Source: an uncultured Phascolarctobacterium sp.
Lineage (GTDB): Bacteria > Bacillota > Negativicutes > Acidaminococcales > Acidaminococcaceae
Reading direction: 5' to 3'
Length of the DNA: 64,000 nucleotides
NCBI GenBank assembly: GCA_949285135.1
Contig: CASDXO010000008.1
Location: forward strand, 226,470 to 290,469
Under the pieces are notes generated by a model. The model had not been told where the DNA came from. It saw only the letters and a program-made list of their open reading frames with translations, and made no database searches. Of the stretch, positions 1 through 8,497 are shown one piece after another (position 1 is the first letter of the stretch; the number at the start of each line of letters is the position of its first letter). Both the position numbers and the translations under genes were made by a program.

Positions 1-278
1 GGTACTTCAAGCAGTAAATCGACTCCCATTTTTTCTAAAAGCGCATATTTTTTTTCGCTGCTTATAAGAGACATGGGAGCCTCTGCAGGTCTGATTAATG
101 AAAAAGGATGATTACGGAACGTAAAAACAGCCAGTCTGCTGTTATTCTGTGCCGCATATTCAGCTGCAGCGCCAATGACATCCTGATGACCAAGATGCAG
201 TCCGTCAAAAGTACCCAGCGCAATGACACAGGGACGTGCAAAACTATGAAAATCTTCGAGAGAAGTAATTATCTCCAT
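1..278 (-). CDS. ribF: RibF, bifunctional riboflavin kinase/FAD synthetase (N-terminal part, cut by window edge)
   Basis: Only the first 92 codons are present; the gene runs off the left edge. The N-terminal FAD-synthetase (nucleotidyltransferase) domain is recognisable from the stretch IALGTFDGLHLGHQDVI, which carries the family's GxFDGxHxGHQ nucleotide-binding motif. RibF phosphorylates riboflavin to FMN and adenylylates FMN to FAD in the cytoplasm; the kinase domain would lie outside the window. The ATG at 278 is 3 bp past the truB stop, so ribF is the distal gene of the rimP-nusA-infB operon, a common Firmicutes arrangement. Family assignment is secure, but the completeness of the gene cannot be judged. 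Confidence 0.93.
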   Translation of the reverse strand, partial: MEIITSLEDFHSFARPCVIALGTFDGLHLGHQDVIGAAAEYAAQNNSRLAVFTFRNHPFSLIRPAEAPMSLISSEKKYALLEKMGVDLLLEV

Positions 279-281
279 CGT

Positions 282-1157
282 TTAATCCTCTTGCATCAGG
301 TAACGGAAAAAGACCTTTTCCACCTGTATTTTTTCTTCATTGCAGGTACCGATACCTAAAAACTCTCCTGCAGGCCCTAACAAGGCGTATCTGCCAGCTG
401 CAGTACCGGCAACGGTAGTACGTACACCATTAGTAATGCGTGCTGCCTGCCGTGCAGTCAGTTCCAGCCGCTGCATATGACTGACCGCCACCAATGGCTG
501 TGCCAGACATTTTGCCGGGTCTGCAGTAATCTCCTGCAAGGTAAATGAGTCTTCTATTCTAAACCCGCCTACCTGCGTGCGCAGCAGAAAACTCATTGTT
601 CCACAAGTACCAAGCGCAGCGGCAATATCTTCACCCAATACTCTGATATAAGTTCCTTTAGAACATTCCACGGCCAAAGTTAGGGATGCCTCGGTCAGAT
701 GCAGTAATTCCAGTTTGTGTATTTCTATTGGCCGCGCCTCGCGTTCAACACTGATTCCTTTACGTGCCAGCGTATAAAGCTTTTGCCCATTTACCTTCAA
801 GGCAGAATACATGGGTGGCATCTGCATAAGAGCACCAGTAAAATTGCGCAGAACACGTACAACATTATCATGCTGCAATGCCGGCACCGGCATAGTCTTT
901 ATCACCATGCCACTGTCGTCACCTGTATCTGTCTGCCGTCCCAAAGCAATTTCAACAAGATACTGCTTACGCCCTTCCACGGCAAATTCCAGCAACCTGG
1001 TAGCGCTGCCTATAAACACAGGGAGAACTCCTGCCGCATCAGGGTCAAGAGTTCCTCCATGTCCAATTTTTTTAGTTTTCAGTACTCGCCGTAAATAAGC
1101 CACAACATCATGGGAAGTCATTCCAGGTGGTTTTAAGACATTTAAAATACCATCCAT
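282..1157 (-). CDS. truB: TruB, tRNA pseudouridine-55 synthase
   Basis: Makes the universal pseudouridine 55 in the T-loop of tRNAs. At 291 aa it is the normal length. The N-terminus (MDGILNVLKPPGMTSHDVV) and the motif GGTLDPDAAGVLPV, which contains the catalytic Asp, are diagnostic; a short PUA-like C-terminal region follows. The start overlaps the nrnA stop by one base (TAATG), which indicates translational coupling. ribF follows after 3 bp. Nothing unusual is seen. Confidence 0.97.
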   Translation of the reverse strand: MDGILNVLKPPGMTSHDVVAYLRRVLKTKKIGHGGTLDPDAAGVLPVFIGSATRLLEFAVEGRKQYLVEIALGRQTDTGDDSGMVIKTMPVPALQHDNVVRVLRNFTGALMQMPPMYSALKVNGQKLYTLARKGISVEREARPIEIHKLELLHLTEASLTLAVECSKGTYIRVLGEDIAAALGTCGTMSFLLRTQVGGFRIEDSFTLQEITADPAKCLAQPLVAVSHMQRLELTARQAARITNGVRTTVAGTAAGRYALLGPAGEFLGIGTCNEEKIQVEKVFFRYLMQED

Positions 1158-2107
1158 TATAAAACCTTCCTAATTGCTTCCAAAAGCTGTTTTTGAGCTT
1201 CTTCCAACGGTGCATAAATAGTACAGCCTGCCGCCCGCAGATGTCCTCCGCCGCCAAAGCTCAACGCTATCTGCGCCACATCAGTATGACTGGAACGCAT
1301 GCTGACGCGGGTAACTTTTTCTTCTACAGCCTTGAACATAATGGCAATATCTACTCCTTCAATATAACGTGGATAAGATACAAAACTGTCAGTCTGAATA
1401 TCCTTGTTATATAATTCATGGGCAATAGAAATATATGCCACTTTATTCTCAAAAGCGAAAGTCAATGTTGGCAGTACCTTGCTCAAAAGCTCCACCGTTT
1501 CACGGGTACGCATATCGAGATTATCGGAAATAATGCTCGGCTGCACGCCATAATCAAGCAGCAGCGCCGCCCGCTGCATAGTCTTTCTGGTTGTATTTGA
1601 ATACCTGAAAGAGCCACAGTCTGTTGAAATAGCAGTATACAGGCACAAGGCAGTGGCTTCGTCATGCTGCCACTGCATCTCTTCAAATAAATCACAGATA
1701 ATTTCTCCGGTAGCAGCCGCAGCGGTATCAAGATACAGATAATCGGCAAACTCCGTATTGGAAATATGATGATCTATATTCAGAACAAACGGCGCCTGTA
1801 CAACTTCACCAACAATACCAACCCTGTCAAAAGAGCTGGCATCAATAACTGCCAGCACATCCGCCTGCACCTTGCTGTCTGCTTCCGGACGCCGGCAGTG
1901 TTCAATACCTGGCAGAAAGCCAAACCCTCTGCCTATTTCATCATCCACAAAGACAGTAACATCCTTACCGAGACGACTCAATATATGCATGAGACCCAGT
2001 GCAGAACCCAATGTATCTCCATCCGGGCTGACATGACAGCACAGCACGATTTTCTGCGCCTGAAGCAACAGATTGCCAGTTTCCTGCAGGCTTATCCTAC
2101 TGCTCAT
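1157..2107 (-). CDS. nrnA: NrnA-type DHH/DHHA1 phosphoesterase (oligoribonuclease / pAp phosphatase)
   Basis: DHH-family phosphoesterase that, by family, degrades nanoRNAs and dephosphorylates pAp. The N-terminal DHH domain shows HVSPDGDTLGSALG and NIDHHISN (the metal-binding DHH). The C-terminal DHHA1 domain shows FGGGGHLRAAG. I chose the ATG at 2107 over an in-frame start 33 bases upstream because an AGGAGG lies about 12 bases before it and the protein then begins at the usual place (MSSRISLQE). The first 11 bases overlap the end of rbfA. The order rbfA-nrnA-truB-ribF is typical of Firmicutes. Confidence 0.92.
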   Translation of the reverse strand: MSSRISLQETGNLLLQAQKIVLCCHVSPDGDTLGSALGLMHILSRLGKDVTVFVDDEIGRGFGFLPGIEHCRRPEADSKVQADVLAVIDASSFDRVGIVGEVVQAPFVLNIDHHISNTEFADYLYLDTAAAATGEIICDLFEEMQWQHDEATALCLYTAISTDCGSFRYSNTTRKTMQRAALLLDYGVQPSIISDNLDMRTRETVELLSKVLPTLTFAFENKVAYISIAHELYNKDIQTDSFVSYPRYIEGVDIAIMFKAVEEKVTRVSMRSSHTDVAQIALSFGGGGHLRAAGCTIYAPLEEAQKQLLEAIRKVL

Positions 2108-2462
2108 GTCCGCTGCCTTCCTCCTGCCTGATTTTATCAAGAATGCTCTGAATATGAGCGCTGTATTCCATGGAAGTATCCTTTACGAGAATGAGGGAAG
2201 GAGCAAAGCGCAGACGGATACGTTTGGCTATTTCACTGCGCATAAAGCCCAGCGCTTTATTTAATGCTTTCCAAGTCTCTTCCTGCTTATCTTCCGGGCC
2301 ATACATGCTTACATAAATCTTGGCAATACTCATATCGTCCGTCAGTTCCACGCCGGTAATCGTTACAAACTGAATACGCGGGTCTTTTACGTCGTGAAGC
2401 AGCATATTGCTGATTTCGTGCTGAATGGCTTCCTGTACTTTCTCAACTCTTAATCTTGCCAT
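2097..2462 (-). CDS. rbfA: RbfA, 30S ribosome-binding factor
   Basis: A 121-aa KH-type protein that binds free 30S subunits and helps mature the 5' end of 16S rRNA. The family N-terminus (MARLRVEKVQEAIQHEIS) and the DPRIQFVTITGVELTDDMSIAKIYVS block are clear. It follows infB by 17 bp and overlaps nrnA by 11 bp. The start at 2462 has an AGGTGG ribosome-binding site a few bases upstream. Full length, no anomalies. Confidence 0.96.
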   Translation of the reverse strand: MARLRVEKVQEAIQHEISNMLLHDVKDPRIQFVTITGVELTDDMSIAKIYVSMYGPEDKQEETWKALNKALGFMRSEIAKRIRLRFAPSLILVKDTSMEYSAHIQSILDKIRQEEGSGHEQ

Positions 2463-2479
2463 AATCCACCTACTTAGGT

Positions 2480-4957
2480 CTATTCTTCCTTGATTTCTTC
2501 CATATCATAGATTTCAAAGATATCTCCCTCTTTGAGATCACGGAACTTGTCAAGGGTAATACCGCATTCAAATCCTTGCGCAACTTCTTTTACATCATCT
2601 TTGAAACGACGCAGGGATTCAATTTCACCTTCATGCACTACAATACCGTCACGTACTACTCTTACCTTGGAATTGTTGGTAACCTTACCTTCCAGTACAT
2701 AGCAGCCTGCAATGAGGAGTTTGGAAATGGTAATCAGCTGACGTACTTCCACACGACCCTGAATAACTTCTTTAAATTTAGGAGCCAGCATACCTTTAAT
2801 TGCTGCTTCAACATCGTTCAGAGCATCGTAAATTACACGGTAAGTGCGTACGTCAACTTTTTCGGTTTCAGATGCTTTACGAGCATTGGCGTCAGGACGC
2901 ACATTAAAGCCGATAATCAGAGCGTTGGCAGCAGAAGCCAGCATAACGTCAGATTCAGTAATAGAACCTACACCTGCATGTACTACCACTACTTTTACTT
3001 CTTCATTTTTAATTTTCTGCAAAGAAGCTTTCAGTGCTTCAATAGTACCTTGAACGTCGGCTTTAACGACAATGTTCAGTTCTTTCAGTTCGCCTTCCTG
3101 AATGCGCTGGAACAGGTCATCAAGGGATACTTTGGAATTAACCTGAATTTCTTCTTCACGTTTTTTGGCAATACGTTTTTCTGCCACGCTGCGTGCTGTC
3201 TTCTCGTCGGTAGAATCAAGAATGTCACCAGCCTGCGGTACGTCATTCAGTCCCAGAACCTCTACAGGAGTAGAAGGCAGTGCTTTTTTGACTTTTTCAC
3301 CACGGTCATTAATCATGGCGCGTACTTTACCATAAGCAGTGCCGGCAATAATGGTATCGCCGATATGCAGCGTACCTCTCTGTACGAGAACAGTAGCAAC
3401 CGGGCCGCGGCCTTTATCCAGCTGTGCTTCGATAATGGTACCATGAGCAGGCAAATTCGGATTTGCTTTCAGCTCCTGCATTTCTGCAACAAGCAATATC
3501 ATTTCCAGCAAGTCGCTGATGCCGGTCTTTTGATGGGCAGATACCGGTACCATAATAGTATCGCCACCCCAATCTTCCGGAATCAGTTCATGCTCTGCCA
3601 GCTGCTGTTTTACGTGATCCGGATTAGCGCCGGGTCGGTCAATTTTATTAATGGCAACAATGATAGGTACCTTTGCTGCCTTAGCATGGTTGATTGCTTC
3701 AATAGTCTGAGGCATTACACCATCATCTGCAGCTACAACAAGGATAGCTACGTCAGTAACCTGTGCACCACGGGCACGCATAGCGGTAAACGCTTCATGA
3801 CCAGGAGTATCCAAAAATACAATTTGTTTACCCTGATAATTTACTTTATATGCACCAATATGCTGAGTAATACCGCCAGCTTCACGAGCAGTTACGTTTG
3901 TTTTTCTGATTGCATCCAGCAAAGAAGTCTTACCATGGTCAACGTGGCCCATAACGGTAATTACGGGCGGACGCGGCAGACGTTTTGCCGGATCGTCTTC
4001 TACTTCCGGTACTTCGGTAGGATCTTCATCCGGTGCTTTCTGACCTACTTCCACGCCAAATTCTTCACCAATCAGCTGAGCAGTATCATAGTCAATATCC
4101 TGATTGATAGTAACCATCACGCCAAGCATAAACAGCGCTTTAATAACTTCGTTTACTTCGCGTTTAATCAGAGATGCAAATTCTTTGACATTTATGCTTT
4201 CACCGATTTCAACATAAGTCGGCTTCGGCACCTCAACAACCGGCTGTTGTACCTTCGGAGCATTATTAGCCGGACGTTTGCGATTCATCTGATGACCCGC
4301 ACTGCGGTTAGGTCTGCTTTCTTTAGTTGCATAAGAACCTTTAATCTGCGGTTTATCCTTGCGGTTATTCTTATTGTTAAAATTATTATTTTTATTGTTT
4401 CTGTTATCGCCTGCGCCGCTGCTGAAATTAGGTCTGTTATGCTGCTGCGCATTGCCCTGACTGCCACGGTTGTCATTATTACGGGAAGGCTGATTTTTAG
4501 GTACATTATTGCCCAAACGCTGAGGACGGTTATGTGCATCCTGATTTCTGCGATTATCGGCATGAGCACCCTGTCCGCCACGATTCTGCTGCGCATTTTG
4601 CATACCGCGATTTTGGAACGCACCACCGCGATTACTATTGTTGTTATTGCGCTGCTGTACATTGCCTTCATTACGTACATGCTGATTATGCTGCGGAGCA
4701 TTTTTAACAACAGTCTGAGGTTCAGATTTTTTAACCTGTGGCTTCTGTTTGTTAACAGGAACATCTTTTTTTACAGCTTCCTTTTTTACAGGAGCAGGAG
4801 CCTTTTTATTGTACTCTTTATCAATAATAACCAGGTCGGAATCATCTACCGCACTAAAATTGCTTTTTTCAATATTGTGGCGTTTTAAAAGATCTAAAAC
4901 TTCATTTGTGGATTTGCCATATTCCTTGGCAACTTCATATATTCTCTTCTTACCCAT
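2480..4957 (-). CDS. infB: Translation initiation factor IF-2
   Basis: GTPase that delivers fMet-tRNA to the 30S subunit. The 825 residues run: an N-terminal IF2_N fold ([20 protein letters not shown]), a long low-complexity linker at about residues 80-225, a second IF2_N region, then the G domain with [17 protein letters not shown] and NKID, followed by the C-terminal beta-barrel domains. The linker is very rich in Asn, Gln, Arg, Gly and His rather than the Lys/Ala-rich linkers often seen. The ATG at 4957 has a strong GGAGGTG 6 bases upstream. The gene sits between ylxQ and rbfA as in other Firmicutes. Confidence 0.98.
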   Translation of the reverse strand: MGKKRIYEVAKEYGKSTNEVLDLLKRHNIEKSNFSAVDDSDLVIIDKEYNKKAPAPVKKEAVKKDVPVNKQKPQVKKSEPQTVVKNAPQHNQHVRNEGNVQQRNNNNSNRGGAFQNRGMQNAQQNRGGQGAHADNRRNQDAHNRPQRLGNNVPKNQPSRNNDNRGSQGNAQQHNRPNFSSGAGDNRNNKNNNFNNKNNRKDKPQIKGSYATKESRPNRSAGHQMNRKRPANNAPKVQQPVVEVPKPTYVEIGESINVKEFASLIKREVNEVIKALFMLGVMVTINQDIDYDTAQLIGEEFGVEVGQKAPDEDPTEVPEVEDDPAKRLPRPPVITVMGHVDHGKTSLLDAIRKTNVTAREAGGITQHIGAYKVNYQGKQIVFLDTPGHEAFTAMRARGAQVTDVAILVVAADDGVMPQTIEAINHAKAAKVPIIVAINKIDRPGANPDHVKQQLAEHELIPEDWGGDTIMVPVSAHQKTGISDLLEMILLVAEMQELKANPNLPAHGTIIEAQLDKGRGPVATVLVQRGTLHIGDTIIAGTAYGKVRAMINDRGEKVKKALPSTPVEVLGLNDVPQAGDILDSTDEKTARSVAEKRIAKKREEEIQVNSKVSLDDLFQRIQEGELKELNIVVKADVQGTIEALKASLQKIKNEEVKVVVVHAGVGSITESDVMLASAANALIIGFNVRPDANARKASETEKVDVRTYRVIYDALNDVEAAIKGMLAPKFKEVIQGRVEVRQLITISKLLIAGCYVLEGKVTNNSKVRVVRDGIVVHEGEIESLRRFKDDVKEVAQGFECGITLDKFRDLKEGDIFEIYDMEEIKEE

Positions 4958-4988
4958 TCAGCCACCTCCATATCAGATCTTATGGGAA

Positions 4989-5285
4989 TTATTTTTTATT
5001 GATCATATTTACAAAATTTCTGTCTGTTACCGCTATAGCAGTTCTTCTGGCTTTACCGATTGCCGCTCCCAGTTCATCTCGGTTTAAAACCTCCAAAACC
5101 GGAATTCCTGCTATTTCAGCCAGATAATACATATCTTTTTTAGAATTCGGTGCTGCATCTGCTGCCACCAGCAAAAGCTTTGCCTTACCGGATTTTACGG
5201 CAATACGTACAGCCACATCGCCGGAAGCAAGCTTGCCGGCTTTTTGTGCCAGTCCCAGAGCAAAAGCAATATTACTGTTGCCCAT
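4989..5285 (-). CDS. ylxQ: YlxQ, L7Ae-family RNA-binding protein
   Basis: A 98-aa protein of the ribosomal L7Ae/L30e/S12e/Gadd45 fold, which binds K-turn RNA in better-studied members. Visible family features are the N-terminal ALGLAQKAGKLASGD block, the KLLLVAADAA strand and PVLEVLNRDELGAAIGKA. I took the ATG at 5285 rather than the in-frame TTG at 5291, because GGAGG lies 9 bases before the ATG but only about 3 before the TTG. It overlaps the end of ylxR by 14 bases and precedes infB by 31 bp. Confidence 0.9.
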   Translation of the reverse strand: MGNSNIAFALGLAQKAGKLASGDVAVRIAVKSGKAKLLLVAADAAPNSKKDMYYLAEIAGIPVLEVLNRDELGAAIGKARRTAIAVTDRNFVNMINKK

Positions 5286-5547
5286 GGTCAAAATCCTCCA
5301 GCAGCTTTTTATATACTTCGTCGCTTACAGGCTTTTCCAGTGCTCTTTCCAGACGTTTCTCCTTAACGGCTTTCGTAATGCAGTCTTTATCAGGGCACAC
5401 ATAAGCCCCGCGACCGTTCTTTTTACCCGTCAGGTCGAGACTAATCTCACCTTCAGGAGAACGTACAATTCGCAGCAGCGACTTTTTGTCCTTCATCTCA
5501 TTGCAGCCAACACATTTTCTCTGCGGGATTTTCTTAGTCCTGATCAT
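5272..5547 (-). CDS. ylxR: YlxR (RnpM-like) nucleic-acid-binding protein
   Basis: About 91 aa. The characteristic IPQRKCVGCNEMKDKKSLLRIVR and NGRGAYVCPDKDC motifs define the YlxR family; Bacillus YlxR has been described as an RNase P modulator (RnpM). The ATG at 5547 lies inside the last 14 bases of nusA and gives the usual start [11 protein letters not shown]; the longer reading would run far into nusA. The Cys pairs could bind a metal or simply hold the fold. Confidence 0.9.
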   Translation of the reverse strand: MIRTKKIPQRKCVGCNEMKDKKSLLRIVRSPEGEISLDLTGKKNGRGAYVCPDKDCITKAVKEKRLERALEKPVSDEVYKKLLEDFDHGQQ

Positions 5548-6607
5548 TATTTTCCTGCTCCGTATCTGCTTCAGCAGCAGCCTGAGATTCACTCTTAATA
5601 TCTATCTTCCAGCCAGTAAGTTTGGCAGCCAGACGAGCGTTCTGTCCTTCCTTGCCGATGGCCAGAGACAGCTGGTAATCAGGCACTACCACGCGGCAGA
5701 TTTTTTCATTTTCATCTACCTGAGTACTTACAACCTTAGCCGGGCTGAGCGCATTGGCAACGTATTGAGCCGGATCCTCACTGTATTTAACGATATCAAT
5801 TTTTTCACCGCGCAGCTCATTGACAATGGTCTGCACACGCATACCTTTATGACCCACGCAAGCGCCTACCGGATCAATGTTGTCATCCTGAGTATAAACG
5901 GAAATCTTGGAACGCATACCGGGTTCTCTGGCAACGGATTTAATTTCTACCACACCGTCATGGATTTCCGGCACTTCCAGCTCAAACAATCTTTTCAGCA
6001 GGCCCGGATGGGTACGGGAAACCATGATTTGAGGTCCCTTGCTGGTACGTTTAACCTCAATGATATAGGTTTTCATACGTTCATGATACTGATAAACTTC
6101 ACCGGGAATCTGCTCTGTAGCAGCAAGTACTGCCTCTACTTTACCCAGATCAATATAGACATTTTTATTTTCAATACGCTGTACTACACCGGTAACGATA
6201 TCATTTTCACGACTGGAAAAACGCTCGTAAACCATGCCGCGTTCTGCTTCGCGGATACGCTGCACTACTACCTGTTTGGCATTCTGTGCCGCAATGCGGC
6301 CAAAGTTTTTGGGGGTTACCTCAGTTTCAACAATATCGCCAACTTCATAGCGGCTGTCAATTTCATGTGCATCAGCCAGAGAAATTTCGTTAGCTTCTGC
6401 AGTTTCACCTTCTACCACTTCACGCTGAGCATATACATGGATCTCTCCGCTCAGTTTGTTCATATCTACTCTTACATTTTGGACAGAGCCAAAATTCTTT
6501 TTGTAAGCAGTTACCAAAGCTTCTTCAACAGCCTGGAACAGAAGTTCAGGTTCAATCCCTTTCTCCTTTCCCAATTCTTGGATTGCTAAGATAAAATCTG
6601 CATTCAA
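5534..6607 (-). CDS. nusA: NusA transcription termination/antitermination factor
   Basis: Binds RNA polymerase and nascent RNA to modulate pausing, termination and antitermination. The 357 residues contain the NusA N-terminal domain ([16 protein letters not shown]), an S1 domain ([22 protein letters not shown]) and two KH domains ([15 protein letters not shown] and [21 protein letters not shown]). It starts with TTG at 6607, supported by AGGAGG 8 bases upstream; the nearby ATG is out of frame. An acidic Glu/Asp tail ends the protein, and the stop region encodes the start of ylxR. Confidence 0.97.
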   Translation of the reverse strand: MNADFILAIQELGKEKGIEPELLFQAVEEALVTAYKKNFGSVQNVRVDMNKLSGEIHVYAQREVVEGETAEANEISLADAHEIDSRYEVGDIVETEVTPKNFGRIAAQNAKQVVVQRIREAERGMVYERFSSRENDIVTGVVQRIENKNVYIDLGKVEAVLAATEQIPGEVYQYHERMKTYIIEVKRTSKGPQIMVSRTHPGLLKRLFELEVPEIHDGVVEIKSVAREPGMRSKISVYTQDDNIDPVGACVGHKGMRVQTIVNELRGEKIDIVKYSEDPAQYVANALSPAKVVSTQVDENEKICRVVVPDYQLSLAIGKEGQNARLAAKLTGWKIDIKSESQAAAEADTEQENNDQD

Positions 6608-6628
6608 TTAATACGCCTCCTAAATATT

Positions 6629-7105
6629 TTAAAAATCAATATGCGGTCTGATATTTGCTATCAGTTTACGTTCAATCCTTACTGGATTTTTAAATTCCCT
6701 GCCCTTGATTATCTTTCTTACTTCCACAGCTTCTTCATCATGAGAAACCAGTACTGCAACAAGCTGCTTCATATCTTCCCAGGGAGCATAAAAGGAAATG
6801 TCTACCTTGGTACCATAGGCATCCACAAAGTCTTTATCCTTCTTTAACGGACGGTCAATGCCGGGGGAGGAAACCTCAAGAAAATATTTATCCTGAATCG
6901 GATCCTTCTCATCCAGTACGGCAGTAAGCTTTTCACTTACAAGCTGGCAGTCATCAATTTCAACGCCTTCAGGTTTATCAATAAAAATGCGCAAATACCA
7001 GTCTTTTTCGCGCACATATTCCACATCGACCAGCGTAATGTCCGTATCCTTGAGGATAGGCTCCATTAACTCTGTAATCAATGCTTCTATTTCCCTTGCC
7101 TGCAT
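6629..7105 (-). CDS. rimP: RimP, ribosome maturation factor
   Basis: Needed for 30S subunit maturation. The 158-aa product shows the family block LEVSSPGIDRPLKKDKDF and VEYVREKDWYLRIFIDKPEG. I chose the ATG at 7105 because GGAGGTG is correctly spaced from it (8 bases), while the ATG at 7111 abuts the Shine-Dalgarno. It is the first gene of the nusA-infB operon, about 97 bases downstream of the predicted transcription start. A hairpin lies in the leader. Confidence 0.95.
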   Translation of the reverse strand: MQAREIEALITELMEPILKDTDITLVDVEYVREKDWYLRIFIDKPEGVEIDDCQLVSEKLTAVLDEKDPIQDKYFLEVSSPGIDRPLKKDKDFVDAYGTKVDISFYAPWEDMKQLVAVLVSHDEEAVEVRKIIKGREFKNPVRIERKLIANIRPHIDF

Positions 7106-7152
7106 CTTCATCACCTCCACGATATTAAATTGTATTTTTGCTTTAATAAGCG

Positions 7153-7181
7153 GAAAGAGCGGGTATTGAACCCACTCTTTC
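7153..7181 (-). promoter_or_regulatory. Stem-loop in the 5' leader of the rimP-nusA-infB operon
   Basis: A 29-base inverted repeat: GAAAGAG, one wobble position, three G-C pairs and a 7-base loop. It lies about 20 bases after the predicted transcription start and about 48 bases before rimP. It has no U-run, so it is not a simple terminator. It may be an RNase III-type processing or autoregulatory site; the role is inference. Confidence 0.55.
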
Positions 7182-7208
7182 AAAATAACAGATATATTTT
7201 CTGCTAAT

Positions 7209-7237
7209 ATTATAACATTATCCTGCGCCTATGGCAA
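7209..7237 (-). promoter_or_regulatory. Sigma-A type promoter for rimP-nusA-infB operon
   Basis: On the minus strand TTGCCA (7237-7232) and a perfect TATAAT (7214-7209) are separated by 17 bases. This is the only good promoter upstream of rimP, between it and the end of yaaA. Confidence 0.8.
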
Positions 7238-7247
7238 GCCTTTACTA

Positions 7248-8003
7248 CTATATACGCTGCTGCTCAGCTTTAAGGAACACATATTTTTCTTCATTTGAAA
7301 GTTCCTGGCAGAATTTATAGCCATAACCAGAAAATTTTTTCACTTCATTTACAGCAGTAATATTTTCTTCTGCACACCAGCGTACCATATAGCCGCGTGC
7401 CATCTTGGCCTCAGTTGCTTTTACTTTATATTTAACTGTGTTGCCTACGGCAAAAATACAGCTGATAAATTCAACATCTTTTTCAAGATAAGGCTCAACC
7501 GCCTTGCTGTATTCCCTGGAAGCAAGATTAAGTATAACTCTGTCTTCGCGTGTAAGCTCACGATAAAGACTTTCACCCCAAAAAGAATACAAATCACCAA
7601 AGCTATCACAGGCAAGCTTGGCCTGCATTTCCAATCTGTAAGGCACAACACCGTCATCAGCACGCAATATTCCATAAAATCCTGACAGGATGCGAAGATT
7701 ATCACATACATACTGCCATGCCCGCAAATCAAAAACCCGTGGCCCCATATGCGTATATTGCAGACCATCATAAGCAAGCACTGCAGGCGTCAACCCCTGC
7801 TGCAGGTTCATCTTACGTATTCGTTCATAATTCTGCTGTGCCAGCTTATCATTGCATTGCCATAACTCCTTGAGCTGCGCATAATCCATCTGACGCATAA
7901 CATGCAGCAACTTTTCAGTCTGCTGTAAAAATACCGGCTGCCGACAACTGCAGGCTTCATCGTCTATCCGCATCTGCTTGGCCGGGGAAATTATTATCTT
8001 CAT
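7248..8003 (-). CDS. yaaA: YaaA family peroxide-stress protein
   Basis: 251 aa, usual length for the YaaA/DUF328 family, which in E. coli limits free iron during peroxide stress. Recognised by the N-terminus MKIIISPAKQM, the YDGLQYTHM block, the conserved LRILSGFYGILR and NLASREYSKAV. The ATG at 8003 has GGGAGG 5 bases upstream. It is separate from the rimP operon, whose promoter lies just past its stop codon. Biochemical role is by family only. Confidence 0.93.
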   Translation of the reverse strand: MKIIISPAKQMRIDDEACSCRQPVFLQQTEKLLHVMRQMDYAQLKELWQCNDKLAQQNYERIRKMNLQQGLTPAVLAYDGLQYTHMGPRVFDLRAWQYVCDNLRILSGFYGILRADDGVVPYRLEMQAKLACDSFGDLYSFWGESLYRELTREDRVILNLASREYSKAVEPYLEKDVEFISCIFAVGNTVKYKVKATEAKMARGYMVRWCAEENITAVNEVKKFSGYGYKFCQELSNEEKYVFLKAEQQRI

Positions 8004-8183
8004 TTTTACCTCCCGGATATTGCTGATTATATCATCCGATAATATATACTGGCGTTTACATAAAATAATTTTACATTATTCTAACAAAACCATTTATATT
8101 TTAACTAACTTTAACATAAGTATAAAGGAAATTTTGTCGCTTATAGACAATTAAAAATAAAGCTGAAAAAGGAGGCCTTAACC

Positions 8184-8417
8184 GTGAGTGAAAGTTTAAT
8201 GAATACAGATATCACCTGCATATCCATACATGACGCTGCCTGCCACAACTGCTGCAAACGCAGTATAGGCTGCCATTCCCGCTGCGGCGAATATAAAAAA
8301 TGGCATTTCACCCGTAAAATTATCGCTTTACTGCAGCAGTCCAAAGCACAGCCAGACAAAAAGAAATACTATACATACATATTTAAAAATAACAGAAAAT
8401 ATTCCTTATCTTTCTAA
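8184..8417 (+). CDS. Small Cys-rich protein of a phage-associated type
   Basis: A 77-aa product on the opposite strand to its neighbours. The GTG start at 8184 has a near-perfect AAAAAGGAGG 8 bases upstream, a strong sign that it is translated. The N-terminal half carries CHNCCKRSIGCHSRCGEY, a Cys/His pattern (CxxC, then GCHxxCxxY) that I associate with short proteins encoded by Firmicutes phages, and it is likely a zinc-binding knuckle. The rest is basic (IIALLQQSK, then KKKYYTYIFKNN). No other phage gene is adjacent, so it may be a relic or a domesticated gene. Function unknown. Confidence 0.65.
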   Translation: MSESLMNTDITCISIHDAACHNCCKRSIGCHSRCGEYKKWHFTRKIIALLQQSKAQPDKKKYYTYIFKNNRKYSLSF

Positions 8418-8442
8418 ACAGATTCTGCTCTACAGAAATTAT

Positions 8443-8486
8443 AATAAAACATAAGAGTACTGCCTGCAACCAGTCAGTACTCTTAT
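8443..8486 (-). terminator. Rho-independent terminator after the hydrogenase gene
   Basis: A perfect 12-bp stem (8451-8462 with 8475-8486, ATAAGAGTACTG) with a 12-base loop. On the minus strand it is followed by GTTTTATT. It lies directly after the hydrogenase stop codon and could also end the convergent small gene. Confidence 0.75.
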
Positions 8487-8497
8487 AACATTCCAGT

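Noticed and set aside
2576..4888. Long open frame on plus opposite infB
   Set aside because: It is fully antisense to a certain gene, has no ribosome-binding site, and its sequence (Phe/Tyr/Cys-rich) matches no family; codon bias of infB explains it.
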